Source of the DNA: an uncultured Christensenella sp.
GTDB taxonomy: Bacteria; Bacillota; Clostridia; Christensenellales; Borkfalkiaceae
Reading direction: 5' to 3'
DNA: 16,018 bases
NCBI GenBank assembly: GCA_910585785.1
Contig: CAJUEV010000022.1
Coordinates: forward strand, 1 to 16,018
Positions 14,901 to 16,018 of the stretch are shown one piece after another. Each line of letters starts with the position of its first letter. Within the stretch, counting starts at the first letter, position 1. The position numbers and the translations under genes were made by a program. The notes beneath the pieces are model-generated. The model did not search any database and was not told the DNA's origin. It saw only the letters and a list, made by a program, of their open reading frames with translations.

Positions 14901-15998
14901 GGGCAACAGCCCGAAAACTTTGTGCGACTTATCGGAAACGGCTTTGAAGTTGATTGCGTTGTTTGCGATTATCTTGTGTTTGATTTCGCCCTGTTCGGGG
15001 TCGGAAACAAGCACGTATGCTTCGTTTACGCCGCAATCCTGCATTTCAATAGCCTGTTCTTCCGTCACGATTTCGCCCGCGTGAGCCATAACTTCGCCCG
15101 TTTCGGGGTTGAAAATGTCTTCCGCAAGTTTGCAGCCGGGAAGTCTGTAAGCAAGATTTAACTTTTTATTGAACTTATATCTGCCCACTTTTACCACGTC
15201 GTAACGGCGGGGGTCAAAAAACAGATTGTTGAGGTGCTGACGTACGGAAGCCTCCGTGGGGACTTCGCCGGGACGCAACCTTCTGTAAAGCTCGATAAGT
15301 CCGTCGCTTTCGGATTTTGTGGTATCCTTGGCGATAGTGTTTTCTATCATTTTGTCGTTTGCGTACAAATCGAGCAGCGCCCTGTCCGAGCCGAAGCCGA
15401 GCGCGCGCAAAAGTACGGTAGCGCATATCTTGCGTTTTCTGTCGACGTGCACCCACAAAACGCCGCTTGCGTCCTGCTCGAATTCAAGCCAGGCGCCGCG
15501 GTTTGGTATAACCGTCGTACCGTAAATTTCTTTACCCGTTTTGTTGTCGCGCGAAGCCGCGTTGTAAGCGCCGGGCGAGCGGACAAGCTGCGAAACTATA
15601 ACGCGCTCCGCACCGTTGATTATAAATCCGCCCGACTCCGTCATAAGCGGAAATTCGCCCATAAACACGGGCTGGTCTATAACTTCGCCCTTTACTTTGT
15701 TTACAAGTCTGACGGTAACGTGCATAGGCAGCGCGTAAGTCGCGTCGCGGTTGCGGCATTCTTTTTCGTCATACTTGGGCTTCTCGTCAAACCAATGATT
15801 GAGAAAATAAAGTTCGTAGTGGTCTGAATAGTCCGTAATGGGCATAAAATCTTCAAAAACTTCCGATATGCCCTCTTTGATAAACGCGTTATAACTTGAT
15901 TTTTGAATTTCAACCAAGTCGGGAATATCGATAACCTCGTTTATCTTACCGAACTTTCTTCTTTCGGTTTTGCCATACTTGTGAATCGGTAAATTCAT
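11922..15998 (-). CDS. rpoB: DNA-directed RNA polymerase subunit beta, with insertion and long acidic tail
   Basis: The 1358-aa protein is complete: N-terminal lobe, [17 protein letters not shown] (498-514), rifampicin-binding region (about 558-585), the RPIETPEG-type motif ([14 protein letters not shown] at 610-623), HGNKG near the active centre, and the anchor region [24 protein letters not shown]. Residues equal to E. coli Q513, D516, H526 and S531 are Q564, D567, H577 and S582, all wild type, so rifampicin sensitivity is predicted. It is longer than the Bacillus protein (about 1193 aa) because of a charged insertion within about 350-470 and an acidic tail at 1259-1358 (49 Asp/Glu, very few Lys/Arg). 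ATG 15996-15998 has AGGAG about 11 nt upstream. Usually rplL precedes rpoB; that would be outside the window. Confidence 0.99.
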   Translation of the reverse strand: [1358 protein letters not shown]

Positions 15999-16018
15999 TA
16001 AACTGAAAACTCCTTTTT

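Overview
The window looks like a chromosomal segment of an uncultivated, gut-type Firmicute (Clostridia; possibly a Christensenellales-like lineage, which is an inference from style rather than a search). The support is a rpoB-rpoC pair of Gram-positive type, a DUF368 transporter, a flavodoxin/ferredoxin protein of the EFR1 type common in anaerobic Clostridia, AGGAG/GGAGG ribosome binding sites, and a large Ig-like/beta-helix surface protein. No rRNA, tRNA or CRISPR array is visible.

Left part (1-4125, minus strand): the first 911 codons of a surface protein (the stop lies outside the window), a 482-bp non-coding stretch, and a 302-aa tyrosine recombinase. The non-coding stretch is the most interesting part. 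Two perfect 31-bp inverted repeats (2943-2973 and 3117-3147) enclose 143 bp. Each repeat is itself a recombinase-type core site: 10-bp inverted half-sites around a 7-bp asymmetric centre. Inside the segment, pointing out toward the surface gene, is a near-consensus promoter (TTGACA, 17 bp, TAAAAT). I read this as a phase-variation switch, captured ON, with its own recombinase next door. In the flipped state the promoter would face arm B, whose hairpin is followed by T6 and so would act as a terminator. A second possible promoter (TTGACA, 18 bp, AATAAT) next to the surface gene could blunt the switch.

Middle (4126-8101): a 389-bp divergent region between the recombinase and the next operon holds a palindrome at the recombinase leader, a spaced TTTTTGTTG-like repeat set, an orphan terminator-like 34-bp perfect palindrome, and a promoter flanked by TTTTGTCAAA inverted half-sites. 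That promoter drives two genes overlapping by 4 bp: an extended SDR oxidoreductase with a C-terminal zinc-ribbon, and an EFR1-type flavodoxin-2x[4Fe-4S] protein; together they suggest a redox pair. After 144 bp comes a DUF368 (PopT-type) undecaprenyl-phosphate translocase that may be translated from a nearly leaderless mRNA.

Right part (8102-16018): a strong bidirectional terminator separates the DUF368 gene from the convergent rpoC, with rpoB upstream of rpoC, both on the minus strand. Both subunits are complete with all catalytic and zinc motifs. RpoB is unusually long (1358 aa), with a charged insertion before the rifampicin-binding region and a 100-residue C-terminal tail in which 49 residues are Asp or Glu.
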